Source of the DNA: Chloroflexota bacterium
Lineage (GTDB): Bacteria > Chloroflexota > Dehalococcoidia > JACQGW01
NCBI GenBank assembly: GCA_016199325.1
Contig: JACQGW010000443.1
Span: 1-6,549 of the forward strand
Length of the DNA: 6,549 nucleotides
Reading direction: 5' to 3'
Position numbers and translations under genes: made by a program. A model generated the notes under the pieces. The model saw nothing but the letters and a program-made list of their open reading frames with translations, was not told where the DNA came from and did not search any database. Each line of letters opens with the position of its first letter. Within the stretch, counting starts at the first letter, position 1. Positions 5,904 through 6,549 of the stretch are shown piece after piece.

Positions 5904-6338
5904 ATGAGTGGACATCAACCGGAGTGCGTGGCTTCGCCCCGACTGCACATCCTCGTCGTCGAGGATGACAAGGACACGCGCCGGTTCCTGGCGGAGCTGT
6001 TCGAAGACGAGGGTTTCACCGTGCAGACGGCCGCCAACGGCGTCGTCGGACTGCGCCTCCTCCGCGCGTTTGCCCCCGACCTCCTGCTGGTGGATCTTCA
6101 GATGCCCGACCTCGACGGCCTCGGCCTCTACGACGCCATGCAGGCCGATCCGGCGCTCGCCGGTGTGCCGGTCATCTTCATGAGCGCCGCCCCGGACTGG
6201 CGCGGTCTGGCCCGGCGAGGCATCCAGTTCTGCCTCGTCAAGCCGTTCGACATCGACCATCTCTTGCAGACGATCAACGCGGTCGTTCAGGGCGAGGGAT
6301 CGCAGCCATCGCCGAGCGCCGGGCTCTACCCGGTCTGA
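5904..6338 (+). CDS. Single-domain response regulator (REC only)
   Basis: A 144-residue CheY-like receiver with no output domain. All key positions are seen: the acidic pocket E20-D21-D22 in ILVVEDDKD, the phospho-acceptor D64 in LLLVDLQMPDLDG, S94 in IFMSAA at the Ser/Thr switch position, and K113-P114 in LVKPFD. It would be phosphorylated by a sensor kinase and act through protein contacts. The ATG at 5904 is chosen because GGAGAG (5892-5897) lies 6 bases upstream; an in-frame upstream start at 5838 is less likely because it would lie inside the glcD promoter. It diverges from glcD across 92 bp. No histidine kinase is in the window, so the partner is unknown. The last ~15 residues (GEGSQPSPSAGLYPV) look like an unstructured tail. 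Confidence 0.9.
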   Translation: MSGHQPECVASPRLHILVVEDDKDTRRFLAELFEDEGFTVQTAANGVVGLRLLRAFAPDLLLVDLQMPDLDGLGLYDAMQADPALAGVPVIFMSAAPDWRGLARRGIQFCLVKPFDIDHLLQTINAVVQGEGSQPSPSAGLYPV

Positions 6339-6380
6339 GTCCCACGCGCCGCCCCGAATGTCCACGACGACCAACCGACC

Positions 6381-6424
6381 CTCCTGGCGTCTTCCGTGGC
6401 GATCTTGGCGTCCTGGCGGTTCGT
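6381..6424. repeat. Degenerate TGGCG-type intergenic repeat
   Basis: CCTGGCGTC, CGTGGCGATC, CTTGGCGTC and CCTGGCGGTTC follow each other as short near-repeats. This resembles simple intergenic filler found in many high-GC environmental genomes. The start of the window (1-22, CCTCCGCG/TCTCCGCG) has a similar character. No gene is seen between 6339 and 6530. Confidence 0.4.
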
Positions 6425-6470
6425 TGCAGGTAGTGTACGGAGTATTGTGTCAATTTGGCAGGGGGTGACA

Positions 6471-6532
6471 ATCAGGCGGCTCTCCTGTAGGCTGGAGTGG
6501 GGAAAACTCTGGCCGAAGGAGGGCCGCCTGAT
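6471..6532 (+). promoter_or_regulatory. Large hairpin sequestering the ribosome site and start codon of the next gene
   Basis: ATCAGGCGGCTCTCCT (6471-6486) pairs with 6517-6532 over 16 bp with one G-T wobble. After a small internal loop, GGCTGGAGT (6490-6498) pairs with ACTCTGGCC (6506-6514) with two wobbles, leaving a 7-base apex. The 3' arm contains nearly all of the Shine-Dalgarno AAGGAGGG (6516-6523) and the first two bases of the ATG at 6531. In RNA the folded form should block translation. A related device is known in IS10 and IS50, where it silences transposase made from read-through transcripts. Confidence 0.65.
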
Positions 6533-6549
6533 GGCACGGAGGGTAACAC
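6531..6549 (+). CDS. Start of an unidentified gene cut by the window edge (possible transposase)
   Basis: ATG at 6531 follows a near-perfect Shine-Dalgarno, AAGGAGGG (6516-6523), at 7 bases. Only MARRVT and one further base are visible, so the product cannot be named. The upstream hairpin over the start and the TGTCA...TGACA pair at 6448-6470 fit the left end of an insertion sequence, and a basic N-terminus is common in transposases. This is inference only. Confidence 0.45.

Noticed and set aside
4573..5907. 444-residue plus-strand open frame opposite glcD
   Set aside because: Antisense to an unmistakable GlcD. Its composition (Asp/Arg/Gly/Ala-rich, no motifs) is that of a GC-driven shadow.
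6274..6471. 65-residue minus-strand open frame after the response regulator
   Set aside because: Arg-rich, low-complexity, overlaps simple repeats, and has no ribosome site or motif.

Overview
The window is about 6.5 kb of GC-rich bacterial DNA. Its base composition, a luciferase-like (F420-type) oxidoreductase and several families of palindromic 'boilerplate' repeats suggest a high-GC environmental bacterium. Chloroflexota (Thermomicrobia-like) is my best guess and an actinobacterium is possible; nothing in the window fixes the taxonomy. No rRNA, tRNA, CRISPR array or phage gene was seen.

Layout. A GNAT acetyltransferase (93-602, +) stands alone at the left. A 320-bp spacer (603-923) follows, holding two related hairpin repeats. 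From 5811 down to 924 five genes run on the minus strand as one tight cluster: a glcD-type FAD oxidase, a short fragment resembling the N-terminus of PD-(D/E)XK proteins, a glcE-type FAD oxidase, a creatininase-family amidohydrolase and a luciferase-like monooxygenase. Gaps within the cluster are a 4-bp overlap or 18, 42 and 53 bp. A single-domain response regulator (5904-6338, +) diverges from glcD. The right edge holds a long hairpin and the first six codons of a gene that runs out of the window.

How the genes may work together. GlcD and GlcE are normally the two flavin-binding subunits of membrane-linked glycolate oxidase, feeding electrons from 2-hydroxy acids to the quinone pool through the Fe-S subunit GlcF. 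No glcF is present in this cluster. The creatininase-like enzyme (C-N hydrolase or lactam-type chemistry) and the LLM oxidoreductase suggest a small catabolic or cofactor-linked oxidation cluster, but the substrate cannot be read from sequence. A near-consensus promoter (TTGACA-17-TACAGT) sits so close to the glcD ATG that the message should be leaderless, and a palindrome fills its spacer.

Most unusual points: (1) two copies of a 37-bp palindromic repeat lie inside the glcE reading frame and are translated in two different frames; (2) glcD ends inside 14-bp and 7-bp tandem repeats that supply its tail and stop codon; (3) a nuclease-like gene fragment is wedged between glcD and glcE with an ATGA overlap; (4) a nearly continuous hairpin at 6471-6532 would bury the Shine-Dalgarno and start codon of the right-edge gene. 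I see no clear new defence or biosynthetic system; the repeat colonisation of the glc operon and the hairpin-gated gene are the best leads.
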